NCBI GenBank assembly: GCA_024362935.1
Contig: JANCRA010000174.1
Coordinates: 1-64,000, forward strand
Length of the DNA: 64,000 bases
Source of the DNA: Setophaga petechia
Lineage: Eukaryota; Chordata; Aves; Passeriformes; Parulidae
Direction of reading: 5' to 3'
Shown here: one piece after another, positions 20,036 through 30,430 of the stretch
How positions within the stretch are numbered: the stretch's first letter is position 1
Layout: the number at the start of each line of letters is the position of its first letter
Notes under the pieces: generated by a model
Seen by the model: only the letters and a program-made list of their open reading frames with translations
The model's database searches: none
What the model was told of the DNA's origin: nothing
Position numbers and translations under genes: made by a program

Positions 20036-21485
20036 CTGCTGTGGGGTTTGGGGCTGTTTCCCTTCCCTGGCTGATGGGGCAGGGGTTGGATGCTCCGTGC
20101 TGTGTCCCAGTGTCCCGTGTGACCTTGGCCATGGCATTGAAACCTCTGTGCCCTGCTGTGCCCGTGCCACTGAGCAAACAGTGACACCAACCACAGCTCA
20201 GCCCTGCCCTGTGCTCCTCCCCAGGCTGCTGGGAAACCTCTTGGGAGAATTCCCAAGGCAGAGAATTCCAGGTACCAAACCTCTCCTGCTTGGAAGGGCT
20301 CTCCCTCTCTCTGTGGCTCCATAAAAAGGTTGGGAAAGAACTCCAGGAGCATCAAACCAAAGCAGAGCTGGTGGGGAAGAGCCACCTGTGCTCCTTCCTG
20401 AGGGATGGGGGACACCCCCAGTGCCCTGGGCAGCCCCTGGCAGTGCCTGGTGGCTCCTGCAGGGCAGGAATTGTGGCACATCCACCCGGAGCCTCCCTGG
20501 CACAGCTCGAGGCTGGGTCCTGCCCCTGTTCTCCCACCTCACCCGCTCTGCCCAGGGTCTGAGGGGTTTGTGGTGGCAGTGGATCCTCCCCGTGTTCCTG
20601 GGACAATCCCAAGCTGGGGCTGCTCCGTGTCCCTTTGTCCCCAGAGTGTCCCCAAGGGTCCCCATCCCTGCTCCAGCTCCCTCTGAGGATTCCCAGTGCT
20701 CCTTCCCAGGCTGGGATCCAGCACCAGGCAAGAGCTAAAACCACATTTTCCTCCTCTTTTACAAACCTCAGCTTTGGGGCTTGGGTTTCTCTTTATTTTT
20801 CTTTTTTTAATTTGAGGATTGGCTGCAGGTTTGGGGAAAGATTGGGGCTGTTTGTGTTTTACCTGCCACAGGAGCAGCAGCTCTTTATTGGCTCCCACAG
20901 CACTTGGCACTCTCAGCGCTGGAAAGAAAAAGCTTTTTGTTCCCATATTTCCATATATTTATATGGATTTAACTGGGCTGGGGAGGGTATTTGGAGGTCA
21001 GAGGACTTGCAGAGGTCACTGTGCTGGGAACAGGGAGCAGCCATCCTGTGGGAGCTCATTCCCAGCTCACCCTTCCCTGGCTCTGCATTTTCCCAGTGCT
21101 GCCCATCACTGAACACTTTATTTTCTTGTTTCTCTGGGAAGAACCAGCAGCAAATTCCATGGTGTGGATTTATGGATGTGCCATTCCCAAGCTGGGGTGG
21201 GAAAAGCAACAGGAGCTGGGGCTGTGACCCCAAATTGCCCCACAGAGCTTTGGGACCAACACAATTTGACAGAATTTAGAGTTTTCCTGGCTGCTCCTTC
21301 CCAGGGCAGAGCTCCTGTTGCTTTTCTGTTTTCCTGGAGGAGTCAACAGCCCAGTCCTTCCTCCTTGGCAATTCCTGGCCATGGGGAGTTCCATATCTTG
21401 GGAATATTCTGCTGGAGAAGAGCCAGCCCGTCCTCCTGGTGGCCTCTCCTTGGGAGGCCTAAAACCACAGCTGGAGTGAGGAACA
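20036..21485. other. Long non-repetitive stretch, nothing recognised
   Basis: 1.45 kb without obvious tandem structure. I checked for exons with flanking splice sites and found none I could name. A T/A-rich block at 20750-20960 includes CCATATATTTATATGG, which is dyad-symmetric. Confidence 0.4.
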
Positions 21486-22050
21486 AGAAATTCCTTTCCC
21501 AGGAAAACCAGGAAAACCCTTTTCCCAGGAAAACCCTGTTCCCAGGAAAACCCTCTTCCCTTCCCAGGAAAACCAGGAAAACCCTTTTTCCAGGAAAACA
21601 CTGTTCCCTTCCCAGGAAAACCCATTTTCCATGAAAACCCTGTTCCCTTTCCATCGAAACCTTCTTCCCTTCCCAGGAAAACCCATTTTCCATGAAAACC
21701 CTTTTTCCATCAAAACCCTCTTCCCTTCCCAAGAAAACCCTTTTCCCAGGGTTTTCCTCCTCCTTTTCCTTCAAAACCCTTTTCCCTTCCCAGGAAAACC
21801 CTTTTTCCAGAAAAACCCTGTTCCCTTTCCATCCAAACCCTTTTCTCTTCCAAGGAAAACCCTTTTTCCATGAAAATCCTTTTCCCTTCCCAAGAAAACC
21901 TTTTTTTTCCAGGAAAACCCTGTTCCCTTTCCATCAAAACCCTCTTCTCTTCTCAGGAAAACTCGTTTTCCATGAAAACCCTTTTTCCATCAAAACCCTC
22001 TTCTCTTTCCAGGAAAACCCTTTTTCCATGAAAACCGTGGGAAAAGGGGT
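21486..22050. repeat. Minisatellite (CCCAGGAAAACCCTTTTCC)n
   Basis: Blocks of about 20 bp: CCCAGGAAAACCCTTTTTCC, ATGAAAACCCTGTTCCC and TTTCCATCAAAACCCTC, combined in varied order over 565 bp. Confidence 0.93.
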
Positions 22051-22780
22051 TTTCTTCCCTTTTCCCCTTCCCAGCAGAACCCTTTCCCCTGTCCCCAGCC
22101 CTTGCACTGAGGATTTCCTCCCTTCAAAGCTCCCCCAGAGCTCAGACCCAGCAGATCCAGGGGCCACATTCCCATGTTGGATTTGCCATTTCCAGGGTGC
22201 ACTCGATGATCTCGGAGGTTTTTTCCAGCCTGGATAATCCTGGAATTCTGTGCTCCCCACACCCCCATGGAGCTGCAGATCCCTGGAGGGGATAAAGGGC
22301 GATTCCAGCTGCTCCCGGTGGATTTTTCGGGCCTCGGGAACATCTGGCTGCCACCCTCGCAGCCACCCCCACACGGGCGATGCTGCTCCTGCCCTGCCCA
22401 CCCCGCCCGCAGCATTCCAGGGCTTTTCCCCGCGGCTCAGGAATGCGGGGCAGGAATGCTGAGCTCTCCGAGGAGCCGGGAAGGGGCACGGCTGGCACTT
22501 CCCGCAGTGCCGGCGGGTTTGCAGGGCCGGGAGTGCTGCCCCACTGCAGCCGGGTCCCGTTCTGGCATCTCCCGACCCCGCGGTGGCACAGCCAGGGCTG
22601 GGAGCATCCCAGAAATCGGCGTCAGGCTCCTCTGGGAACGAGCCCTGCAGCTTTCCATGGGGATTCCTGCTCTTTGAGGGGTCTCTGGGCAGCGCAGAGG
22701 GGTCAGAGCAGCATCCAGGGGCTGGCGTGGTCCCTTACGCCGTCAGAGCTGTGGCAGAGCCGGTTTTGGCTCCAGGGATT
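22051..22780. other. Largely unique stretch with a CR1 tail remnant
   Basis: 22185-22258 (CACTCGATGATCTCGGAGG, TTTTTTCCAGCCTGG, CCTGGAATTCTGTG) resembles a CR1 3' tail on the + strand. The rest (22300-22700) is CpG-containing and unassigned. Confidence 0.5.
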
Positions 22781-23335
22781 TTTTGGAGATGATGTCTGAC
22801 AGCTCTGTGTCCTGCAGGCTCATGGCTCTGAAGGAAATGGCATTAAAAAAGGGAGTAAAAGTTCAGAATTCAATTCCAAAAAGGGAAATTTGCCTTTGCA
22901 GCCCTCTGGACACCCAGCTCAGGTGGGGCTGGATCAGTGACACATCCCACTGTCCCAAGCCTCATCCAGCCCAGCCTTGGACATTTCCAGGGATCCAGGG
23001 GCAGGATAAACTCCATCCCTTGGAGCCTTTTCCCAGCTCTTTCCTCTCTGTGATTTTTTGGGAGATGATATCTGACAGCTCTGTGTCCTGTGGGCTCATG
23101 GCTCTGGAGGAAATGCCATTAAAAAGGGAGTAAAAGTTCAGAATTCCATTCCAAAAAGGGAAATTTGCCTTTGCAGCCCTCTGGACACCCAGCTCAGGTG
23201 GGGCTGGATCAGTGACACGTCCCACTGTCCCAAGCCTCATCCAGCCCAGCCTTGGACATTTCCAGGGATTCAGGGGCAGGATAAACCCCAACCCTCGGAG
23301 CCTTTTCCCAGCTCTTTCCTCTCTCTGAGCCCCGT
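22781..23335 (-). repeat. Tandem duplication of about 270 bp carrying a CR1 3' end
   Basis: Two copies, each with GGAGATGATGTCTGACAGC (or ATATCTGACAGC), AGTTCAGAATTC, GGGAAATTTGCCTTTGCAGC and a minus-strand CR1 3' end (GTCCCAAGCCTCATCCAGCC, TTGGACATTTCCAGGGAT). Copies differ by only a few bases. Confidence 0.85.
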
Positions 23336-24120
23336 TCTGCCTCTTGCCAAACAGGTTTGAATTTCCAGACCGTGCCTATGAAAACGCAGCTCAGCCCCCT
23401 CCTGCACAGCACTAAAATATGGCTTTTCCCCCTTTTTAATATCCCCTAAACGATGACCTTTTCCCTCCTTCAGCAGGCAGCCAACACAAGCACAACAATG
23501 TGATTTGTGCAGCGTTTCAGCTGCGGTTTCTTCAAGAAATTCATCTGCTCTCGCAGCAATTACGGGCAGGGAAGCATTTCCACTCCGCTGCGGGCCCTGA
23601 AAAGCTGCCAGGAGGGATTTTTTCCCTTCCCCTCCTCTCTCCCTCTTGCTCCCTCAGCCCTCCCCTTGTCCTAAAAAACTTCAGTGGTTTTGCTTCAGCA
23701 GCAATTCTGGGATGGTGAATCCCATTCTGGTGCAGGTGGGAAGGGGTTGGATCCGTGTCCCTGTCCCTGCTGGGGTGGGACATTTCCCACCTGAGCGGGT
23801 TTGTGCAGGATCATCCCCCTGAGCAGCACCTTCTGCACCCTCCCCAGTGTCACAGCTCCTGGAGGGGACACCGGGCACGGTGCCACCCTCTCCTCGTGCC
23901 TGCCGTGCCCACAGCACGCGGGGTTCAGAGGGCAGAGGGAATGGACACGGCTCCATGCCATGGGTGACTCTGCCAGCACCCAGCGCTGGGCAGAACGGGC
24001 TTTAAATGAGCCCCAAAGTCAACAGCACGGTTAATTGCTCATTCATTCCTCCGATGGGTTAATAATTAAGTTAAATTAATAATTGGGAGAATAATTAAAC
24101 AAAACAATAACCCATCCCCG
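23336..24120. other. Unique stretch with a possible conserved element
   Basis: 23400-23600 reads GCACTAAAATATGGC, CCTAAACGATGACC, ACACAAGCACAACAATGTGA and CAGCTGCGGTTTCTTCAAG. It is free of repeats and includes a SOX-type ACAATG. 24000-24110 is AT-rich with several TTAATT words. No exon recognised. Confidence 0.45.
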
Positions 24121-25130
24121 GCGCGATTGAAGCGCTCGCTGGCCCTGCCGGGGTTTTGGGGTTACTCATTCACTTTAGGGCCGCTGTGGCGTCGGGCTGG
24201 CGGTGCCAGGGATGCGGCTGCGGGGATCCCGGGCAAAACCGGACTTTTCCAACAAAACCATCGGATCTTCCTCCCCCGGACCCTGCAGAGCGGCGGGGTC
24301 CCGGTGAGGAGCGGAACCGCCCCGACCCTCGGTTCCTCCCGAACCGCCCGCACCCTCCCCTCCCCTCCCCACGGACGGACGGACGGACAGAAGGACGGAG
24401 GGAGAGAGGGAGGGACAGAAGGGCAGAGGGAGGCGGCTCTAGGCCGGGGGGAGGAACTACAAGTCCCGTGAAGCCGCGCCGCCCCGCGGGGCTATAAAAG
24501 GGGGAATGGCCCGGCAGCCGCAGTCGGAGCATCCCTGCCTGTGGTGGAGCCGCTCCCGATCCCGGCGCTCCCGGGGATATTCCCGGTGGGAGCGAGGATA
24601 TTCCCGCACTCCCGGAGCGGGCTGAGGCTCTGCAGAAGGAGAATGTCGCACTGGGAAGCTCAGGGAGATGGAGGTGGGTGCCTCGCTCGGTTCAGGGGTA
24701 CGGGGCTCCTGTACCCCGCATTCGCTGCCCGGTACCGGGGGCTGTGCCGGGCACTGCGGGTCCCCTCGGTGCCCGCACCCGCTGTCGCTTCTCGCCCTGT
24801 GCCATCCCCTTTGTGTCCCTTCCCCTGCTCGGGATGCTCCTGGCGGAGTTTTCCCCTTCTCTCCAAGGAAAAGCGTGTGGCCGCTGTTTTCCTTCGCCGT
24901 TTGCGGGGGGTTTTTTTAGGTGGGTTTTTTTTGGTTTATTTTTAGGGACTCGCACACGGATTTTCCCTTCCCTGCCGTGGGAATTCTTTCCCCCAAAGTC
25001 TCGCCCCGGGGCAGGTGCTCGGGCGGGGCTTTGGGCAGTGCCCGCAGCCCCTCGGAGCCCGTCCCAGCCCCATCGCGGGGTCTGTGAGGGACAAGAGCAC
25101 TTTTGTGTGAATCCTGGGAAAAAAAAAAGA
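24121..25130 (+). promoter_or_regulatory. CpG-rich island with a TATA promoter
   Basis: TATAAAAG at 24493-24500 in GGGGCTATAAAAGGGGG, within CpG-rich DNA (24120-24870). Upstream is a GGAC/GGAG tract (24373-24430). A start near 24520-24530 would give a first exon containing ATG at 24643 with an A at -3 and a possible donor GGAG|GTGGGT at about 24671. The short peptide MSHWEAQGDG matches nothing I recognise. The transcript could be a non-coding RNA or an unidentified gene. No later exon could be assigned. Confidence 0.5.
24493..24500 (+). promoter_or_regulatory. TATA box
   Basis: TATAAAAG flanked by GC-rich sequence on both sides, the usual core-promoter setting. Confidence 0.55.
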
Positions 25131-25854
25131 AAATATGAATGACTCCCTTCTTTTGCTGGCTACAACAAAAAGACCACACCAGTCTAGACCTGCAGCCGAC
25201 GGCACAGACAGAGATCAGCGCTGGCTGCTCCGCTCCATGGAGGGTCCGGGGCAGCTCCAGCCCGGGATCCCTCTGGAGAGCCGGGGCTGCTGCTTTGGGA
25301 GGGAGAGGATGTTTGAGGTTACTCCGATAGGAACAAGAGGAGGTTTTATTGCCGGGACAATGTTGGTGTTGCTCGCTGCCGGCTCGGAATTTCCTCGGCA
25401 GGCTTTGGAGGCTGCGGGGATTGCTCGGCTCTTGCTAATTGAGACATCTCTTAATAATCACGGGCGCAGCAGCCGCGGCAGGGAAGCGGGGGCAGAGCGT
25501 TGGTGACTCAGGCCTTGGGGAGAGGCTGCGTTCGGCTTTGCCCGGGGTTTGGGGGAGATCCCAGCCGGGAAACTGGAGCAGGGCTCCCGAGGACAGCGGC
25601 CCTCTCTGCTGGCAGGCGGGTGATGCTGTCAGGACGTCGAATTTCTCATTTCCCTGTAGAGCTGAGGGGCAGAAATCTTCCTGGTTCGCCTCAACCCTGC
25701 AAATATGAAAGCTGAAATTGAAGGTATCACCCCCAGGTGTGGGATCTGCCATGGGAGGGGAGTTGGAGCTCTGACATGGAGACAGTCACTTGGTACTCTC
25801 ATTTTCTAAAGCTTTGCTGCAACACCACCTCTGTCAAGATTTGGGGTTTTTTTT

Positions 25855-25893
<39 letters not shown>

Positions 25894-26124
25894 CCAGGTG
25901 CTTTCCATCTTCAGGTGTCCCAAATCAAAGGTTTGGGAGATATGGCACCCCTCAAACTCCATTTGGTGCAGCAGTGATTGCCCCGTTTGGGGCAGTGGGG
26001 TCACTCTGGCTGTGGGAATATCAATCCTTTAGAAAGAGTCTCCCAGCTGTGTGAAATGAACCCCAAATCCCATTTCTTGTGGGGTGAGGAGGAGGCAAAA
26101 TCCTCCAGTGGGGAGGAGTGGTGA
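25131..26124. other. Unique stretch with poly(T)
   Basis: Contains GATTGCTCGGCTCTTGCTAA and TTGAGACATCTCTTAATAAT at 25417-25460, which look element-like. A T tract of about 45 bp lies at 25842-25887, with one G. No coding exon recognised. Confidence 0.4.
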
Positions 26125-26245
26125 CACCTGTGTGGTGTCTTCTGAGGAAAAAGGGATTTTGGGAAGGCTGAGGTGTCTCCCGAGGAAAAAGGGATTTTGG
26201 GAAAGGCTGAGGTGTCTCCCAAGCTGGAGGGATTTTTGGGAAGGC
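26125..26245. repeat. Short minisatellite, about 36-bp unit, 3 copies
   Basis: GAGGAAAAAGGGATTTTGGG plus AAGGCTGAGGTGTCTCCC in tandem. Confidence 0.88.
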
Positions 26246-26519
26246 TGACCTGGGCAGGGGGAGCAGGCTCAGGTGCTGGTCCCAGGAGCTGCAGGTGTTT
26301 CTCCTGCCCAAGGGATTTGGGAACACGCGTGTCCCTGCTCACTCTGAGCCAGGAATTCAGAGCTGTGGAGTTCAGCAGGATCCTCCTGCCTGCTGAGACC
26401 GGGAAAAGATCCCAAATGGGCTCATCCCACCCTCGGGGGTGTTGGCAGGACCTGGTTGGGAGGTGTTGAGCTGGGGCTGCTCCCCTTGGCTGAAGGATCC
26501 CCCAGATCCCTCTGGAATG

Positions 26520-26715
26520 GCTGGGACCTGCTGGGGAAGGGGGGTTCAGCTGAGAAGGGCTGGAAAATGAGGAATATCCTGGAAAATGAGGAGTGTCCTG
26601 GGGAAGGTGGGTTCAACTGAGAAGGGCTGGAAAATGAGGAATATCCTGGAAAATGAGGAGTGTCCTGGGGAAGGTGGATTCAGCTGAGAAGGGCTGGAAA
26701 ATGAAGAACATCCCA
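26520..26715. repeat. Minisatellite of about 66 bp, about 3 copies
   Basis: GGGTTCAGCTGAGAAGGGC, TGGAAAATGAGGAATATCC and TGGAAAATGAGGAGTGTCC alternate in tandem. Confidence 0.92.
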
Positions 26716-28120
26716 GCAGCCTGGGACATTGAGTGGCCACACGAGCAGAGCGGTGTCACCTGCAGTGTTTGGGGGACAGCTCAGAGTTAAATTTTGGGAT
26801 TTTGGGGGGTTTCAGGTCTCTAAGCTCAGGTGTCACCTCACCTGCACCTGGCTGAGCTGGGCTCAGGGTTACAGGTGCAGAGAGGGCTTGGGAAATGTTG
26901 GGACCCGGCGTTTTGTAGGAGGGCTTGGGGAATGTTTGGACCTGGCTTTTTTAGGATTGCTCTGTCTGTGACATCTGGAAGCCTCCAGCTCTGACCTGGC
27001 TCTTCCAAGGCTGAGCTTTTTCCATTCTCCTGCCTGTTTTAAATCTGTTCAATCCAGCAGCATCCCTTCTCCCTGGTGGTTTTTAGCAGCAGCTGGCTCG
27101 GATCTGGAGAGTTTTGGACTCAACCTCCTCCATCTGGGAATTCTCCTGGATAAGGAAATGATCCTTAAATTTTCGGAGATCAAAAGTTTTCGGCCACACC
27201 CGCCCCACAGACAGCAGGGGGATCGTGCCAGGAGCACAATGCAGCTTCCTGGGGGGTTTGGGGGTTGTTTGAACTTTGAACAGAAAATAAAAGCAACAAA
27301 AGAGAGGCCGAGGAGAGCCCAGGGCTCTGCCAGTGCCCAGAGCCGCTTTACAAAGCCTGGCCTTGTTCAGCTGGGCTGCTCCCACCACCAAAGATGGGTT
27401 TAAAACAGAAATGAGGAGGCAAAAAAGTGCACTATGTTGGTGTAAACACGGCATGGAAAGGCTTTTATTATTTAATAAATGCTGCTCCTTTCTGAGGGAA
27501 TCTGTCAGCGCAGGATTGCGGTTTGCTCCCTCACGACTCCCTGGGCGCTCTGCACCTCCCTCCTACTCCCGGTTTAATTTTAGCTCTCCAAGGCTTCCCT
27601 CTTCCCCATTTTTTTGGGTTTTCCCCCTCTTTGGCAGCACAGGAATTGCAGTTAGAGCCGTGCTGGCCTGGCAGGGGCTCGTTGTCACCTCGGGCCCCTC
27701 CTGGGTGCGATCTCCGCGGAGCCGATGAGGTGCGAAGGCCTCGCCCGGGCCCTGCTCTGCCGTGCCCTCACAAAGGAACATTTCCCATTCAATTGGCTGC
27801 TCCTCCTGCCAAGCCGCAGATGTTTTTTCTTTAGAGGGCTAAAACTTAAGCCTTTAAATAAATGTGTTTGATCCCTGGGTGGTTGTGCAGCTTTCCTAAG
27901 GAAAAAAAAATTCAATCTCGGAATGGGTTTTGTATGGGGAGCAAACGTCGCCTGCTCAGGTTGTTCCTAAACATGATTCCTCAGGTTTTATTCCTGCTTT
28001 TATTCCCTGGCAGGGCATCAGAGCTGCAGGAAAAGCTCCCGAGGGCTCTGCTGGGTAAAGCTCAGCCTAAGGCAGCCTGGATCAGCAGGGCCAGAGGGGT
28101 TTTGTGCCCTGCAGGAGCTT
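26716..28120. other. Unique stretch with possible conserved elements
   Basis: No gene recognised. A short duplication (GAGGGCTTGGGRAATGTT) lies at 26880-26960. 27420-27500 (CACTATGTTGGTGTAAACAC, TTTTATTATTTAATAAATGC) and 27780-27880 (CATTCAATTGGCTGCTCC, GGGCTAAAACTTAAGCC) are AT-rich islands and candidates for conservation. Confidence 0.4.
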
Positions 28121-28124
28121 CAGG

Positions 28125-28465
28125 ATGGCTCGGAGGGTCTGCCCTGGATCTCCCTGGGTCCTGCTCAGCTCCAGGATCTCCTGGATCCTGCTGGGTCCCC
28201 TGGACCTCTTGGGTCCCCTGGACCTGGGCTCCTGGATCTCTTGGGTCTCCTGGATCCTGCTGGGCTCCTGGATCTCCCTGGATCCTCCTGGAGCTCCAGA
28301 AGGATCCTGTTGGGCTCCTGGATCTCCTGGTTTCTGTTGGGTTCCTGGGTCTCCTGGACCCCCCTGGATCTCCTGGATCCTGCTGGGCTCCTGGATCCTG
28401 CTGGGTTCTTGGATCTTCTGGACCTGGGCTCCAGGATCTCCTGGATTTCCCTGGGTCCTGCTCAG
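28125..28465. repeat. Minisatellite (CTGGATCCTGCTGGGCTC)n
   Basis: Irregular copies of CTCCTGGATCTCCTGG and ATCCTGCTGGGCTCCTGG over about 340 bp. Collagen-like or Trp-rich frames come from the repeat only. Confidence 0.9.
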
Positions 28466-28639
28466 GGTTGGGTGGAAAAGCAGCTCTGTGACCCCGGTGT
28501 CACCTTGTCCCCACTCTGGGGTGTCTTTGCTGTCACTGGAGCTGCTTCAGCTCCTGCTGCTCCTTTACACTGTGCTCTCAGGCCAAACCCAAAGTAGGTT
28601 TTTTTGAAGTTTTTCCTAAGTTTGTAGGAGAAAAGATGG

Positions 28640-28882
28640 TTTTGGGGTGTGAGGTCCTGCTGGCAGGCAGGAGGTTTGGATATTAGGAAAAACGTTTTTC
28701 ATGGAAAGAGTGATGAAGTTCTGGAGTGGTCTGGGGAGGTGGTGGAGTCCCCATCCCTGGGTGTGTCTAACAAAGCCTGGATGTGGCTCTGGGTGCCAGG
28801 GTTGAGTTGAAGTGTTGGGGCTGGGTTGGACTCGATGATCTTTAAGTCTCTTCCAGCCTGGTGATTCTGTGAATTCTGAGGT
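28640..28882 (+). mobile_element. CR1 LINE 3'-end fragment
   Basis: TTTGGATATTAGGAAAAACG, TTCTGGAGTGGTCTGGGGAG, GGGTTGGACTCGATGATC, TTTAAGTCTCTTCCAGCC and GGTGATTCTGTGAATTCTG: the canonical order of a CR1 3' end with its short terminal repeat. It is the best-preserved CR1 end in the window. Confidence 0.88.
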
Positions 28883-28985
28883 GCAGCCAGGGGTGCATTA
28901 CAACCCCCTGATGACCCAGGGGCTGTGGTTTTCCCCTGATGGTCCCATGAAGGTACCAAGCCCTTGACCCCATCCCTTCAGGAGC
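28883..28985. repeat. Single copy of a dispersed unit that is arrayed at 34661-35420
   Basis: GGGGCTGTGGTTTTCCCCTG, ATGGTCCCATGAAGGTACC and AAGCCCTTGACCCCATCCC. The last part matches 35402-35437 over about 35 identical bases. It lies directly after the CR1 end. Confidence 0.85.
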
Positions 28986-30180
28986 TGTGGGGTGGCAGCT
29001 CAGGGGGTTCCTGTGGTGCTGCCCCTGCCCATCCTCGTTCCCAGCACACAAACCCAGGGCTGGCACTGCCCCAGCACCAGGGAAGGTGGCCCTGGAGGGA
29101 CAGGAGCTGCTGCCAGCGCTGGCACCTGGGCTGCCAGTGACACCAAGAGGCAGGTGCCTGTCCCTGAGGCTGGCACTGCAGGAATTCCAGAGCCTGGAGA
29201 GCAGGTCCCTTCCCTGCTGGGAGGAGATGGGATGAGCTCCAGGAGGTTTCCTCACAGCCAGCTCTTCCCTGGGCTTAGTTTGGTTCTTGTTCCAGCATTT
29301 CCTGAGCAGCTGGAGGGGAAGAGGGAAGGAGGGATCCTCTGGGGCTACATTTGGGGTGGGATGGGGGCAGGAGGGTCCTGCTTGGCTGGGCTTGGGGGGG
29401 ACCCGGCCACCAGTGGCCACTGGGAGGGAGTGGGAGGTGAATCCATCGCCCCAAAGGGGGTTGGGATCTGTGGTGGAGCCAGGCTGGAGGTGAAGCTCCC
29501 CAGCCAGAGCTGAGCTCCTCTCCCTGGGCTGTGTGAGGCTGAGGGTGTGCAGGAAACTCCCCGCGAGCTGGGGAGGAGGAGCTGCACATCTGGAAGTGCC
29601 TGGCAGGGCCCTCTCCAGCTGTTTTCCATGGAAATGCCCCCTCTGGCTGCAGGGATCCTGGGGACAGCAGTTCCTGCAGCCCTGGCAGGATGGTGGGTAT
29701 TTAATTGTGGGTGTTTAATGCCTGTTCCTGGGACAATCCCTTTTCCTCTGGATGCAGGAGGACCTGGAGGCAGGACGAGGTGGCTCGTGGAAGTGGCACC
29801 TGGCTGTGGGAGGGAGCACAAGGACCAGGACATCTCCTGCTGCCAGGGTCCCCTCCATAAAGTGCCCGTGACCCTCATGCCAGCCCTGTGCCTGTCCCAG
29901 AGGGATCTGTGGGATGTGCCCAGCCCAGGGCTCGGAGGGGGAGGGAGAAGCTTCCCAGCACAGCGGCCTGGATGGGGAATAATGCTCCCCTTTTTATGGC
30001 TTCTTCAATTGTTCCTGGAAATCCTTTTTAAAAGCAGGAAAGTTCCTTCCTTCCTTTCAGCTCCCGGTATCTTGAAGAATTCGCTCCATTGTGAGGCCAG
30101 GACAGAGACCCTTCTATGAGGGCTCTCCTCGAGCCCCCCTCGCCGTGCCCCCTCCCACCCCATCCCAACAAGCCCCCATT
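28986..30180. other. Non-repetitive stretch, nothing recognised
   Basis: 1.2 kb of GC-rich DNA without tandem structure. No nameable exon. 29985-30035 (CTTCTTCAATTGTTCCTGG) is AT-richer. Confidence 0.4.
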
Positions 30181-30430
30181 CTCCTCTGAAGAGGGTCCCT
30201 CTGTCTAACGCCAAGTAACTCTTAAGGGTACCATTTATCCCGGGGCACTCAGCTCACAAAGAGTGCCGCAGTGTCAAATAAACTCCCCGCGGCCTGCAAA
30301 GAGCAGAGGAAGAAAACACAAAACCCCCTTTCTTTCCACCCCTGCGGGGAAACAAATACGGACTTTGTGCCGGCGGCAGCGGCGCCCTAACGAGCCCGAG
30401 CGGGGCTGCTGCGAGCCCGGCTGGCCACGT
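30181..30430. promoter_or_regulatory. Candidate conserved non-coding element
   Basis: A non-repetitive block with TAACGCCAAGTAACTCTTAA, GGGTACCATTTATCCC, CTCACAAAGAGTGCCGC and GGGGAAACAAATACGG. It holds two SOX-like words (ACAAAG, AACAAA) and CpGs. Regulatory role is inferred. Confidence 0.4.

Noticed and set aside
24541..24945. 134-codon frame starting just after the TATA box
   Set aside because: Low-complexity Arg/Pro/Leu translation of CpG-rich DNA; no recognised family. Only the promoter candidate is kept.
28125..28465. Collagen-like Gly/Pro frames
   Set aside because: Repeat translation only; no Gly-X-Y register held across frames and no splice sites.
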